Assembly: GCA_900491605.1 (NCBI GenBank)
Contig: UESW01005084.1
Span: forward strand, 124,001 to 188,000
Direction of reading: 5' to 3'
DNA: 64,000 nucleotides
DNA from: Calamus simplicifolius
Lineage: Eukaryota > Streptophyta > Magnoliopsida > Arecales > Arecaceae
This document shows positions 32,791-44,049 of the stretch, one piece after another. The position numbers and the translations under genes were made by a program. Numbering within the stretch: the stretch's first letter is position 1; every line of letters begins with the position of its first letter. Below the pieces are notes generated by a model. It saw nothing but the letters and a program-made list of their open reading frames with translations. It was not told where the DNA came from and made no database searches.

Positions 32791-35256
32791 TCCGGATAAA
32801 CTTGGCTTTGATGAGCTTGTCTACCTCCTCTTCAATGGCTTTTCGGTGCTCGGGGATGAAGCTTCTCTTCTTTTGCTTGACCGGCTAAAATGTTTCGTCT
32901 ACGCTGAGGCGATTAATCAGGACACCTTGGCCGATTGCGGGCATGTATGATACGGACTAGGCGAAGATGTTAGCATTCCTCCCAAGAAACTCAATTAGTC
33001 CTTGCCAAAGCTTTTCTCCTAGCTGCGATCCAACCTTAATAGCTCAGTCGGGCCAAGCCTCGTCGAGTAGTACCTCCTCGGTTCTTCGGCCGGCTCTCCC
33101 AGCTGCTCAGTGAGATCTTCCCGAGCATCCAACCCGTCCACTTCGGGCTTTTCGAACTGGAGGTCGTTAACAAAGTAATGCCGAACTATAATCTGACTTC
33201 CTCAAACCACCCCTACCCCCATTCAGTGAGGAGTCTCATGGCGAGATGGGGAACGGAAATTATGGCTTTGAGAGAGGTAGCCCTGGCCCGCCGAGGATGG
33301 CATTGTAGGGAGATCTGAGCTTGGTTATGAGGAAATCCATGAACACGGTAGCCACGCGGGGCCAGGTGCCGGCTTGGACTGACAGAGTGATAGCTCCTTC
33401 AGGGGTCATGAAATCACCTGTGAAGCCGCCTATGGTGGACTCCATCAGTCGAAGGCTTTCTACCCGGAATTTTAACCTCACAAAGGCATTGAAACACAAG
33501 GCATTAACAGGGCTTGCACTTATTAACCAGAATGCGATGTACATCATAGTTGTTCATATTTGAAAACACAAGTGGAGTATCATCATGGGGGCACTATACC
33601 TCCCCAAGATCTTCATCGGAGAAGGTGAGTTCATCAACTCGAGCTTTCTTCGACGGTCTCTCCTCCTCGCCTAGCCAAGAAGATGGGGATCCAGCTGCCG
33701 TTATCACATTGATATTGCCAATAACGGGAGGATTTGGTGGCGGGAGTTGGCGAGGTTCAGGTTGGCGATTCTCTTCATTATTCGATTCAGGGGGGCCCCT
33801 AAACCGATTCAATCTACCTCGCCGATTAGCTGTTCAATCTCATTCTTGAGCTGCCAACAATCCTCGGTGTCGTGCTCGTAGTCTCGGTGGAAGCGGCAGT
33901 ACTTGGTTGGGTCCCTCCGGGCTCCGTTGCCTCGAGAGGAGGGGGCCGAGGAAGTTGACGCTCAATCTCCATCAGAATCTGAGCTCTTGGCGCGGTGAGG
34001 GGAGTATAGCGGTCAAACCTTTGGGCCGAACTCCGAGTTTGGTCTCGAGATGGCGGTGGAGGAGCTCTGTGGTGGCGAGGCGGGCTAATGCGATGGTGGG
34101 CTCGCTGCCTGTCCAGCCCTTTGCCTCTTTCTTCTTCATCTGTTCGGCCCAAACCGACCTCCTCGATTCTTCTACCCTAGCGTATTTGTCCGCAGGGACA
34201 TCATGTCCGACAGGCTCTTTGGGTAGTTAACCTCTAGAGCTAGGTAGAAGTCTCCCTCCTTGGACACTCCTCCGGCCAAGGTGGACATGGCCACCTCGTG
34301 ATTGAGATGGTCAACTTCTAGGAGAGCCGTGTTAAAGCGGCCGAGATAACTCTTCAACGATTCCCCCTCTCTCTGCTTAACCTTGGAAAGGGAATCAGAT
34401 CTCCGCCAGTGATGGCGGCTGCTGACGAACTGGCTGATGAAGGGGTGACTCAGCTCGTCAAATGAATCAATGGAACCTGGTTTCTAGTTGTTGAACCAGG
34501 TTCAAGCAAATCCCCTCAGAGTGGAGGGGAAGGCACAACAAAGGACCGCATCTGACGCTCCATGGAACATCATGATGGACCTGAAGCTACTGAGGTGATC
34601 ATCGGGATCAGTGGATCCGTGGTACGGCTTAATGGCGGGAGCTTAATATGAGGGGTAATCACTTCCCTCATGATCCCCTCGGAGAAGGGGATGCCCTGGT
34701 CCACCCTCGGCTGGGATGGAGGAGCTTGTTTGGCGGCGTCTAACTCCCGACGCCATTCTCACCGTATCTCCTACATCTGTTGTCTGATCCCTTCATCTAG
34801 AGTGGTATGAGGGATCGGGCGAGGAGAGGATGGCAGCGGTGTCGAATCTTGGGAAGACACCGGGGAGGGGGAGTGGACTAGCCTGGATCTGAGCGGGCTT
34901 TTCCCTCCAACTCGATGCAGCACCGACTTCGCCTTTGCAGGCTGGCGACCACGATCCACCGCTTCAGGCGGATCGGAAGAAGAGATCACAGGCAGGGCAG
35001 GGGCAACGACCTCTTCGTGAGGCTGAGAAGCAGGAGCAACAGGGCCAGGAATTGCCTGGAATCCCTGGACCAACTGGGTCAATGCTTGGATTTGCTGAAC
35101 CAGAGTAGCGAACTGGTCCAGGGTTACCGCCGTCGCTGGTGGTGAAGGAGTTTCAGCTGGTGGTGGTAGCGGTGGTGCCGCCTCGCTAATCGGATCAAGC
35201 CTTTGAGAAGCAGCCTGATCTTGAGCCTCAGAGGTGGCTCTCTTCCGATTGGCCAT
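32791..35256 (-). pseudogene. Tat-2 gag, protease and start of reverse transcriptase, decayed
   Basis: The ATG at 35256 opens MANRKRATSEAQDQAASQRL, followed by a proline-rich stretch and QFATLVQQIQALTQLVQGFQ. Gag proper follows in broken frames, including LKSYLGRFNTALLEVDHLNH and TLAGGVSKEGDFY, then an Arg/Pro/Ser-rich linker (33826-34152). A protease-like part contains LKFRVESLRLMESTIGGFTG, WPRVATVFMDFLI and PYNAILGGPGL (33260-33547). The last recognisable piece is KRRSFIPEHRKAIEEEVDKL, the entry to reverse transcriptase. Many frameshifts and stops separate these parts. This is the sense open frame of the element. Confidence 0.85.
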
Positions 35257-35323
35257 TAGAGGATGTTGCTTCCTCTGGTTCTTGAGTCTCGTCTCCTAGA
35301 TTACAAGTTTATGGGACTTGAGG

Positions 35324-35341
35324 CCCTTCCTCTAGCGCCAA
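35324..35341 (-). other. Primer binding site of Tat-2
   Basis: Two bases inside the 5' LTR end the minus strand reads TTGGCGCTAGAGGAAGGG. The TTGGCGC opening is the form usual in plant Tat elements. I have not matched it to a specific tRNA. Confidence 0.6.
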
Positions 35342-35343
35342 TC

Positions 35344-36256
35344 TATTGCTGCAAAAATCCGTTCTCCGACTCGGGTGCGCTCCTGGCTCCTGATCCGGAC
35401 GCCGATTTCGTCGCCTCGGAGTAGAACCTGCAAGACAGTCCACGCACAGAGGGTGGTGTGGGGGTTGCCCTCTGTGGAGGACCCTCCGACGCCCAAGTCA
35501 GTGGAGATTCACAATAAGCAGATGTGAGGAGAAGACTCTCACAGAGGAGTTCCCCTGTTGGCGGGTGTTCTCTATCGAGAGCTCCAAGCTCAGGGGGAGC
35601 TTCAATAGAGTGTCCCCGAACCGTATATGAAAAATGTGCCTAGAAAAGACATAACTGAGAGGCTTGAAGGTGGTGATATTTATAGGCGATCACCTAATGC
35701 CTTGGGCGTGCTCTGGATGAGGTCCGAAAACTGTTAGGATTCGAATCGAGTTCGTTGTGATACCAATGGGATCCGTATCTTGTCTGTTAAAGGATCGATG
35801 GTCGAGAGGCTATCCGGCGCTTTAAGATTCAGCGATCGTATAGGCTATAGGCCGCTTCCGGTAGCACATGTATGATTGCCTATGTGGATCCTTATTTGGT
35901 TTTCATGGTTCCGCATAGGTATGGATATCACTCGGGCAGGCCGGATAGCTCGGCTAACGAGGCATAGAGATTGCTCGAGCTGGGGCTGAGAGATAAGGAT
36001 AGCTCGACTAGCGATGCATAAAGATCATTCGGGCTGAGGCCGAGAGATAAGGATAGCTCGGCCTACCGAGGAAGGCTCGGCCAGGTTGGCCGCGGTATGA
36101 AGATAGCTCAGGTTATTTGGGTGACCCGACTTTGCCAAAGGTGATTTGGCTTTGTCGCTTGAATGCCAGTTGGCTAGCAGGGTGTCCCAATAGCATCTGA
36201 CCCAATTATCGATATGGGCAGTCAATAATGCAATGATGATTTTACCCCTCAACACA
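35344..36256 (-). mobile_element. 5' LTR of Tat-2 (right)
   Basis: It matches the left LTR along its length, from TATTGCTGC (TGTTGCTGC on the left) to CTCAACACA, with scattered substitutions and one fewer 60-bp unit. The minus-strand TATA box (TATAAATA) lies at 35677-35684. The terminal TG at the low end is mutated to TA. Confidence 0.85.
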
Positions 36257-37010
36257 TTTAAACACCGTAAATTAGAATTGTAAACCACTTGAAGGTTACA
36301 GCAAATTTGTAAGAACTGCAGACCAAAGAACTGCAAATCACTTGGCAAATCCCCAAGAAACACCTACAAATGTACAAGCCATGCTGCAAGACAGACCACG
36401 AGCTCTCTCCCCTTCTCTTTCGCACCATGTCTATACGACTTTCTTTTAAATCGCTACATATTTAATTCCTCCAGGAACTTTTTAAGTCATTAACAATATA
36501 AAGTTAAATTCCTCCGAATCACTTGGGGATTGCTGCAAACCAATGAGTACAAGCAGTTTTATTAGATTTGCTGGAAATATCAATTCCTCCAAGAACTCAA
36601 CAACAGCAACAAAAACAATCATTGTGATGAATTAACTGAAAACTTGATGAGCTTGCCAACATATTACAAACAATTGCATTCCTTCATAATAAATTCTTAA
36701 AGCTACCTAAAGGTTGTCAATGCAGTGTGTTATTTATTAGCAGTTTCTTTTTCCTTTTTCTTTTTGTGTGATGCACATGACAATCAGTTAGAAAAATAGT
36801 CTTTAACACCTGCACAATTAGAACGGTGGCTCTAATATGGTTTTTTTTTTGGGGTTATCGCAGGTAAACTAATCTTAATGGGAATATAAATAGGCAGATT
36901 CAGGTTAAGTTACAATGGATAAGGTTTACAACATGATGTTTTCATAATAACTTATATTCAAAAAGTCCAAACACCAGCACAAATGTGAGAAACAGGGGAA
37001 GAGGTGGAGT
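36257..37010 (-). other. Flank and probable 3' UTR of the following minus-strand gene
   Basis: No conserved frame is seen. The part nearest 37010 would be the 3' untranslated region of the gene at 37011-38648. The rest is ordinary AT-rich DNA next to Tat-2. Confidence 0.4.
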
Positions 37011-38648
37011 TCAAACAACTGCAGACTCATCATGCTGCCCCAACTTTATTACGATATCGTAAACTTTGTCCACTTTGACAGGGTCGGCCTTGAATAGGCC
37101 ATGAGCATCCGATTTCTTTACAATAGTACCCTTAAATATCTCCACCAACTTCTCCTGCATTTTAAGATAGTGACTAGACAGCAATCTATTCTGACAGCAT
37201 AGACGTTGTTCCTGTGAGCAGAATAATTTAATGTCAGTAAAACATTTGACACCAATTTTTAGTAGTACTTGGAAGAAAAAATGAAATTGGTATTGGAAAG
37301 GGAAACAATATCAGATAGGAATGAGGCAATAATGTCAAAATTGATTGTCCTAAGCTATTTCATAGTAGAAACTATGTTAAAACTACATAATCACCAGCAC
37401 ACATAATATCCTGAATTAAACCAATCTTNTTTCCTCCATCACAATTCCTCCATGTCATCGCAGATCAAATCAAAGATTAGAAATCAAAGCTTAGAATGAA
37501 GATTGATAATTATAAATTAATGATGAAAAAATGATGAAACCTTTAACTTTGGCAAAATCATGAACTACATTTTATTCATCAGCAAAAGGACATAATAAAT
37601 TAACCTTTATAGTTCCTGGTGATTAGCTAGGATAGAAAAAGATACCATTATTACCCCACTATCAAATATTAAAAATTTCTATCAAAAAAATAAAAAAAAA
37701 TCACACCACTACAATTCAATTCCTAGGAAGTGCAGCATGGCGACAAAAAGAACCAAAAGATAGCCCAAACGCAATAACAAGAAGAAATGAAATTCACCAC
37801 ACATTGCAGTAAAGCATGCTTCAAAGTATGACAAGTACCACAACCAAAATGACCAAGGGACAGTAATAAATTTTAAACAACTACTGAGAAAAAAAATCAA
37901 AAGAAAAATGTTTAAAATATAATAACTACAATATGAAGCACCAAGGGATAGTACCCGATATAGCCCGATATAAGCACATTTGCAACATACCAAAATCATC
38001 CACTTTCTTCACTAATATCAAAATCGCAACAATAATCCAAATATTAACAATGAAGTAGGAAGAAACAACTATTAATAATAAAATCAATGATGTAAGCTAG
38101 TGGTACCCGTTCACTTCAGCCAAAGCCACCTAAACAGACTTCCTTGTACGATAACATAAAGAGAAAATAATTTACACCTATAAAATAAAGAATGACTTAA
38201 GCTAGTACATACTTTCAGATGAAATAGCAACTAAAACAAAATGCATTTAGTGAAAGATGTACGTAAACTTATAAGAAATCTCTTTGTAAAAATCACTTCT
38301 AACTCAATTCTACCATCTTGCCTTCACCGATAAAATCAAGGTGTTCTAGCGAAGCAAACAAAGATACTAACCCAAAAGAAAAATTTTCAGTGCCCAGAAA
38401 GAAGACCAACGGATTATAAATTAATGCTAAAAATAGCAATTAGGAACATAAAGGTACAAAAAATATAATTATGATATAAATTAAGGACACCCTCTAATGC
38501 AGGAGAAAATAGGAATGCTAGCATTTTAAAATAGAAAAATACCTTAATTAAAATATAATCATAAATCACACTACATTTCCTTCAAACAATCTTCAATTAT
38601 CAAATAAAGACTACCTTGAGTAGGATTGTCCCATGATGCGCAAGCTCT
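37011..38648 (-). CDS. Two 3' exons of an unidentified minus-strand gene
   Basis: A 34-bp exon (38648-38615; flanked by TTGCAG and GTAGTC) joins in phase to a last exon (37211-37011; acceptor CTCACAG) that ends at TGA. The joined reading is open and shows no lesion: RELAHHGTILLKEQRLC, then LLSSHYLKMQEKLVEIFKGT, IVKKSDAHGLFKADPVKVDK and VYDIVIKLGQHDESAVV. The protein end is helical, charged and looks conserved, unlike the decayed frames around it, but I do not recognise the family. Upstream exons were not found; they could lie in the GC-rich block at 41430-41680 or beyond. The intron contains one copy of a 580-bp duplication. The existence of a real gene is an inference from splice fit and coding character. 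Confidence 0.5.
37431..38010. repeat. Copy 1 of a 580-bp direct duplication
   Basis: From TTCCTCCATCACAATTCC to CAAAATCATCCACTTTCT this matches 38978-39547 with substitutions and small indels. The spacing is about 1.55 kb. It falls in the inferred intron of the unidentified gene. A single N is present just before it (about 37429). Confidence 0.85.
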
Positions 38649-38977
38649 CTGCAACATCAGAAATAACATAATTAAGAATAAGAGGCTAAAAAAAAACTTA
38701 GTATTAACTAATTCTAGAAACAAAGTTGAGGAACCCCTTTATGATTAAAAATAAAATCTACTTTCGTCGCCCAAAATGTCTTGATCGCTCCCATGGTCAA
38801 ACTAATGACACAAAACCACCAAGTGTTAACCAACATAAATGGAACGAATGAGATTTTAGAACATAGAGAGAACTAAAATACAAAAGAGAAACTCAATGTT
38901 GCATATCAGTCACAAATCCACCCATCATCCTGGTATCCATATCATTTTTCATATGAAAAAGCCTCCATGAAAAATCT

Positions 38978-39547
38978 TTCCTCCATCACAATTCCTCCAT
39001 GTCATCGCAGATCAAATCAAAGATTAGAAATCAAAGCTTAGAATAAAGATTGATAATTATAAATTAATGTTAAAAAATGATGAAACCTTCAACTTATGCA
39101 AAATCATGAACTGCATTTTGTTCATCAAGCAACAGGACATAAAAATTAACCTTTATAGTTCCTAAGATTAAGCTAGCATAGAAAAAGATATCATCATCAC
39201 CCCACTATCAAAGATTAGAAACCCCTATCAAAAAAATTAAAAAAAAATCAAACCACTACAAACCAATTCTTTCGAAGTACAGCATAGCGACAAGAACCGA
39301 AAGATAGCCCAAACACAATAACAAGAAGAAATGAGTTTACCACACATTGCAGTATAGCATGTTTCAAAATATGGCAAGTTCCACAACCAAAGGGACCACG
39401 GGATACTAATAAATTTTAAACTACTGAGAAAAGAAAATCAAAAATATAAATGTTTATGAGATAATAACAACAATATGAAGCACTAGGGGATAGTATCCAA
39501 TATAAGCACATTTGCAACATACCAAAATCATCCACTTTCTCTACTAG
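38978..39547. repeat. Copy 2 of the 580-bp direct duplication
   Basis: The second copy ends exactly where the plant-mobile-domain frame ends, in CAAAATCATCCACTTTCT. That boundary suggests the duplicated DNA entered with, or was copied from, the 3' flank of that pseudogene. Confidence 0.85.
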
Positions 39548-40975
39548 CTCGCTTAGGGAATAGTGGTGCATGGAGGATCATCTGTATCCTGCCGGATGAT
39601 AGGGTTTTATGACATCCATGCACTTCAGGCATCCACTAAAGAATGCAATATCTAGGAATGGACGATCCTTCCGAATATGACGATGGGGATCCCAAACTAC
39701 CTGCAACAGATAAATCCTAATCAGTTTGATAATATATGGCAAATCATAGAAATATACAATGCATGGTCTAAGGTACATACCTCATCAGTCCTCAAAACGT
39801 TCAATGACTAGCATAGAATCACTAAATGGTCCATCGTGGTACATGATGGACTGCCGAGAATCCATCGGTGCATGCAGGGCCTAGCATCAGTATAATTTAG
39901 GGTGGGTAAGGAGTGAGAAATGGAAAATGCTCATAAATTCATGCTTGGAGCAGCATCATATATCCACTAATCTGCCTAACGGATGTCCTAGACACAATCC
40001 CCAACTATCGATATAAATGAGCCAAGGCACCAGCATCCTAGGCATATGTGCTCACCCTATCCAGATCCCGAAGTAGAGAAAGATAAGCTATAGGCACTCA
40101 CGTTCTACTTTTATCAACAAAGAGTGTGCACCATAATAAAAATAGCAAATACTCTCGCGCTTCACACTCTATCCTATGGTGGCTATCTCTATCGGATACA
40201 ACATGAAAATGACTCTTCAGCCACTCTAACATCACAGACTGACCGCGTACTGATAGCACCTCCTGACGTGTATCAACTTGTAACACACCCAACAGTTCTA
40301 CTAGTAGGTCCTCAGCATTCCGATCACTCATCCTATCACATGACAGTGACACTGAGGCACCTATGACACTGAGGCACCTATGGCGGCAACGTCATCTAAC
40401 GTGATCGTCATCTCGCCAAAGGAAGATTCCGATTTTTGTCTCGAGCTGCCATCTCTCTACGAAGCTCGAGGCAAGAATCTTATTGGCAAACCGATAAGAG
40501 CAGTGTACTAGTTCAACTAGGCCCGACTGCTGAGCTAATGCTATGAACCTCCTATTCGATTGCCCCAATGCCCACCACTGCCACTCACCTACCTTGGTAG
40601 CATGGTTCATGCACTTCAGTGGAGCCCGTTCCTATGAAATATAAATGGATAACATGAATAAATTATATAACAGCATCGTAATAATGCATTAAAGAAAATA
40701 CACTAGAATAACAAACAAATAATACCCATTGCCTCTAGATGAAGGCTGCTATATGCGTCCTGAAACTACTAAGGACGGACTCATCCTTTCGACCGTCTGG
40801 ACAAGGCCCATCTGCTTCATCATCAACATCCATAGCTGGGATGTCCTCATCTACTGTCTCAGCTGGAGGTGATGGTGCAACAGAAACCTCTAGTGCAACA
40901 TGAGCCTTTGGCTCAGTATGCGCACGACGTCTCCTAGCTGACGCTGTGGGTCATAAGGGACCAGCATCCATATCT
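39545..40975 (-). pseudogene. Plant mobile domain (PMD, aminotransferase-like) pseudogene
   Basis: Minus-strand reading starts near 40975 (MDAGP) with a low-complexity acidic leader (ETVDEDIPAMDVDDEADGP). It continues with the domain opening LAQQSGLVELVHCSYRFANK and FVERWQLETK. The middle is WLKSHFHVVSDRDSHHRIEC and YLLFLLWCTLFVDKSRT. The end is WDPHRHIRKDRPFLDIAFFS and GCLKCMDVIKPYHP. The order is that of the PMD fold (Pfam PF10536) found in MAIN-like proteins and inside many plant transposons. Several stops (for example near 40957) and frameshifts break it. PMD proteins are linked to silencing or carried by mobile DNA; no terminal repeats of a carrier element were recognised here. Confidence 0.75.
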
Positions 40976-41184
40976 GAAATATGGCATTAATCAGCATTAA
41001 TACGCAAGGTTAAAATATGAATAAATTAAAAAATATCCAAATTTTTCTCGAAAAACTAAACTATACCGATTTATAATCAATTTAAAAATTTTACTAAATA
41101 AGATTTTTTTAACTACTTATATAAAAGTACTTATATAATAAATTAAATTTTTTTAAAAAAAAATTAAATCATAACTTCCTGGTT

Positions 41185-41430
41185 CTCTATTCAGCCCTGA
41201 TGGGCCGAACAGAGATAATCTGTTCAGACCATTAGGCTGAACAGATTGATCCCTGTTCAGCCTTGATGGGCCGAACAGACTGTTCTCTGTTCAGCCCACC
41301 AAACAGATTGATCCCTCTTCGGCCCTGATGGGCCGAACAGACTGTTCTATGTTCGGCCCTGATGGGCCAAACAGAGATCGCTCTTTTCAACTTATGATCT
41401 CTGTTCGGTCTAATGGACTGAACAGAGACT
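41185..41430. repeat. Cluster of GTTCGGCCC/GGGCCGAAC hairpins
   Basis: At least five copies of a perfect or near-perfect palindrome, TTCGGCCCTGATGGGCCGAA, alternate with ACAGATTGATCCCT linkers over 245 bp. Each palindrome could fold as a 9-bp stem with a 4-base loop and also contains the TGGGCC site II motif. The cluster sits between the plant-mobile-domain pseudogene and a GC-rich block. Confidence 0.8.
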
Positions 41431-41680
41431 CGACTCATGCCTTTGGCTCGGCCCAGGCCTTTGCCAGAGGAGGGCGAAGGGGAAGAAAGGGACCGGAGGG
41501 GAGAAAGGGGAGGGGGCAGAGCCAAGGGAGGCGGAGGTGATGGGTTTAAGAAACTCATGATCGCTGGTTGCTGCCGATGCCGTGGACGCCGCTCGGTGCC
41601 GGGGAAAGGAAAACAAATCCTAAAAGAACGATGCACTGTTTTCGCTCCGAAGCGCATTTAAAAAGCCCTCACGAATTTAT
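41431..41680. other. GC-rich island, possible lost 5' exon
   Basis: An isolated GC-rich stretch in AT-rich surroundings. On the minus strand it reads FLNPSPPPPLALPPPLSPLR, a low-complexity N-terminus-like peptide. It could be the first exon of the gene at 37011-38648 or part of the plant-mobile-domain unit, but no splice link can be shown. Confidence 0.3.
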
Positions 41681-41689
41681 TACAGCACG

Positions 41690-43130
41690 GGTGGAAAGTT
41701 TGGCAGGGCTCTTTAGTCAAACCGTTGACCGCAAAATATTGACAGTAATATTTTAAAAAGTTAATTTAAAAAAAAATTATTTACTATGAAGCGATTACAA
41801 TTTCATATTATTTAAAAAGGTATTTTTTTTAAAAGTATTTTTTGAATAAAAATATTATAATATCATTATATGTATTATAAATAGTACTGTAAGAAAATAT
41901 GATAATATTCTAATATAACACAGTTTATTATATTAAACTATATAATATATTATTTACTATTACTCATATATGACTATATTATAGTAATATTTTATACTAT
42001 AATATATCAAACTATAATAATATATTTCATACAATTATAATAATTATATTATAATATATTTTATAAAATAATATATAATAAATATATATTATAGTCATAT
42101 CATATTGTTATCATATTATAACATTAAATGTGGTTGTTCATCTATTTCCAAAAATAGCTTTTGAAATAGAACATTAAATAACTTTTACATTATTTTAAAA
42201 TAAATTTTAGAATTTTTATTAAATATTTAAAAAATAGTAAAAAATACTTTTTAAAATATATATATATTTTTAGGTCATCCAAAGCTCTACCAAATGGAGC
42301 CTTAACCCTATTTAAATTAAAAGAGCTTTCGAACAGCTCAAAAACTTTTAGGGTGATAAAGGGTTTCAATATTTCTAAAATATTTAGTGAAAAATTTAAA
42401 GTATTTTAAGGGATATATTTTTTGCATAATACTTTCTTAAAAGTATTTATCAAAATGGATACTTTTCAAATATATTACCAAATTGGGGAACTTTTTGCCA
42501 CCTCAATGGACATGTTAGTAAGCTAGTAATGGAGTGTGGTGATAGTGTGAAATCTTTAGATGAACTTACGTTTTTATCGATAGAGAAATCATCCATTAAA
42601 TTGATGTTTTTTTTTTTTTTTTTTGCATATCAAAGAGAGTTGATAATTGAAACAAATGATTTCATTAAAAGAAAAATATTATCAATTCAACTAACATTCC
42701 CCTATTTTTTATTAGTTTGGGACTTTGAGAAATAATCAATTCCCTTAAAATCATTAATTGAATTAATAATTTTTATTTATTTTTTAAAAAGTTTCTTTTC
42801 CATGTCTCCGTCTAATTTTTCTCAAAGTGCGAGTTCCAAAGTAGTTGTGTCATGCCAGCCTCAAGCTAACGATGTAGTGCCATGCCACAAATGACAATGC
42901 TATGGCACAGCATGGTCGACCTCAAACGAAGTAACTGTATTGCGCTGACCTTGGACTAATTGTGTGGTCATGTCATGCCATGCCATGGTGCTATGCTGAC
43001 ACTAAAGCAGTTGTGCCATGCTGTCTTAAGTTAGTCATGCAGGTGTGCCATGCCATGTATAAATATGTTGTGCCAATCCTTGGCCCATGTTCATAGCTTT
43101 CGTTGTCTCAATATTAGAGCTTCCGTTTTA
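41690..43130. other. Very AT-rich DNA with a TGCCATG-rich block
   Basis: 41760-42270 is almost pure A+T (TATAATATAT-type). From about 42845 to 43060 the sequence is a degenerate repeat rich in TGCCATGCCA, which recurs at 43915-43980. No gene is seen. The latter block may be part of a worn LTR of the old copia that follows, but no termini were found. Confidence 0.4.
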
Positions 43131-43589
43131 GGCTTTGTTTGGATTTTTTTGGAGAAAAAAGAAGAGGAAAGTAAAAAGAAGAGAGGAATGAAAGAAGAAG
43201 AAAGGGAAATGAATTTTTTTTTTATTGTTTGGAAAGTATGGAAGGAAAAAGAAAGGTAATATTAATTATCTTGTTTGTATAGAGAGGAAAGAAAAGAACA
43301 GAAAGAGTTATGTAACAATTATATCCTCCAAAATAAAGAATGAATTGTGAAAAATGAAAGGATGAAGAATAGAAAATAAAGAATATTTTGATCTTTCATA
43401 AAAATATAACTTAAGCATTTTTTTCTTCCCAACTACCTTCCGATTTGGGATTAACAAATTTAAAAGAAAATCGGTTACTCATATTTCCTTCCCCTCTTTC
43501 TTTTGCCTTCATCTCAAACAAAGTAACTTATAATTTTTCTCCGTCTTTTTCTTTTCCTTCCCTCAATTCCCTTCCATCCAAATAGTCCC
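43131..43589. mobile_element. PIF/Harbinger-like MITE, about 459 bp
   Basis: The ends GGCTTTGTTTGGAT and ATCCAAATAGTCCC form an imperfect terminal inversion, and TTA flanks both sides (43128-43130 and 43590-43592). The left half is GA-rich and the right half TC-rich, consistent with a long imperfect hairpin. It has no coding capacity. Confidence 0.75.
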
Positions 43590-43592
43590 TTA

Positions 43593-44049
43593 TTGTTGGC
43601 TTAAGCAAGTTCTCTCCATTTAAGCAAAGGATAGAAGAGAGCAAACAATATGGTAATAATGTCAACTTTTCTAGAAATAAATGATATTATCATATTACTA
43701 ATTTATTGCTTTGCTCTGTGGGCTTGTGGACCTTGCGTTTGTTTAGTTTTCATAGGATTTATGATCTTGATTCAGTTTTCAAATCTTTTATTCTTATAGT
43801 TTCAGCTGTATCATGAGCTCAAGTGCCTATTATATTGCTTTGAAACTATGCTAATCCTGTTTATGTATATGATCCGCTTTTGATATTCTAAAGTTAGCCA
43901 TTTCAAAATTGCTTGGCCATACCATGTTGGCCTTAGACTAGTCATGTCATGCCAGCTATGTCGTAGAGTGCCATGCCATGAAGATTACGACACCTATATA
44001 GATAGAAAAAATACATAGACTAAATAACAAACGATCATTCATAGAGGTC
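43593..44049. other. Non-coding DNA before the old copia gag
   Basis: About 450 bp with no recognised frame. TGCCATGCC motifs at 43915-43980 echo the block at 42845-43060, so this may be leader or LTR remains of the old copia. Confidence 0.35.

Larger units (their letters stand above)
25436..36256 (-). mobile_element. Tat-2: Ty3/gypsy Tat-type retrotransposon with internal pol deletion
   Basis: The element lies on the minus strand between two LTRs (25436-26409 and 35344-36256). In sense order it has the 5' LTR, primer site, gag, protease, the first residues of reverse transcriptase, then directly the integrase tail, two tandem arrays, the antisense gene, the polypurine tract and the 3' LTR. 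Most of reverse transcriptase, RNase H and the integrase core are missing, so it cannot be autonomous. The flanks (GAGTT and TTTAA) do not form a matching target duplication, suggesting recombination between elements or flank mutation. Confidence 0.85.
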
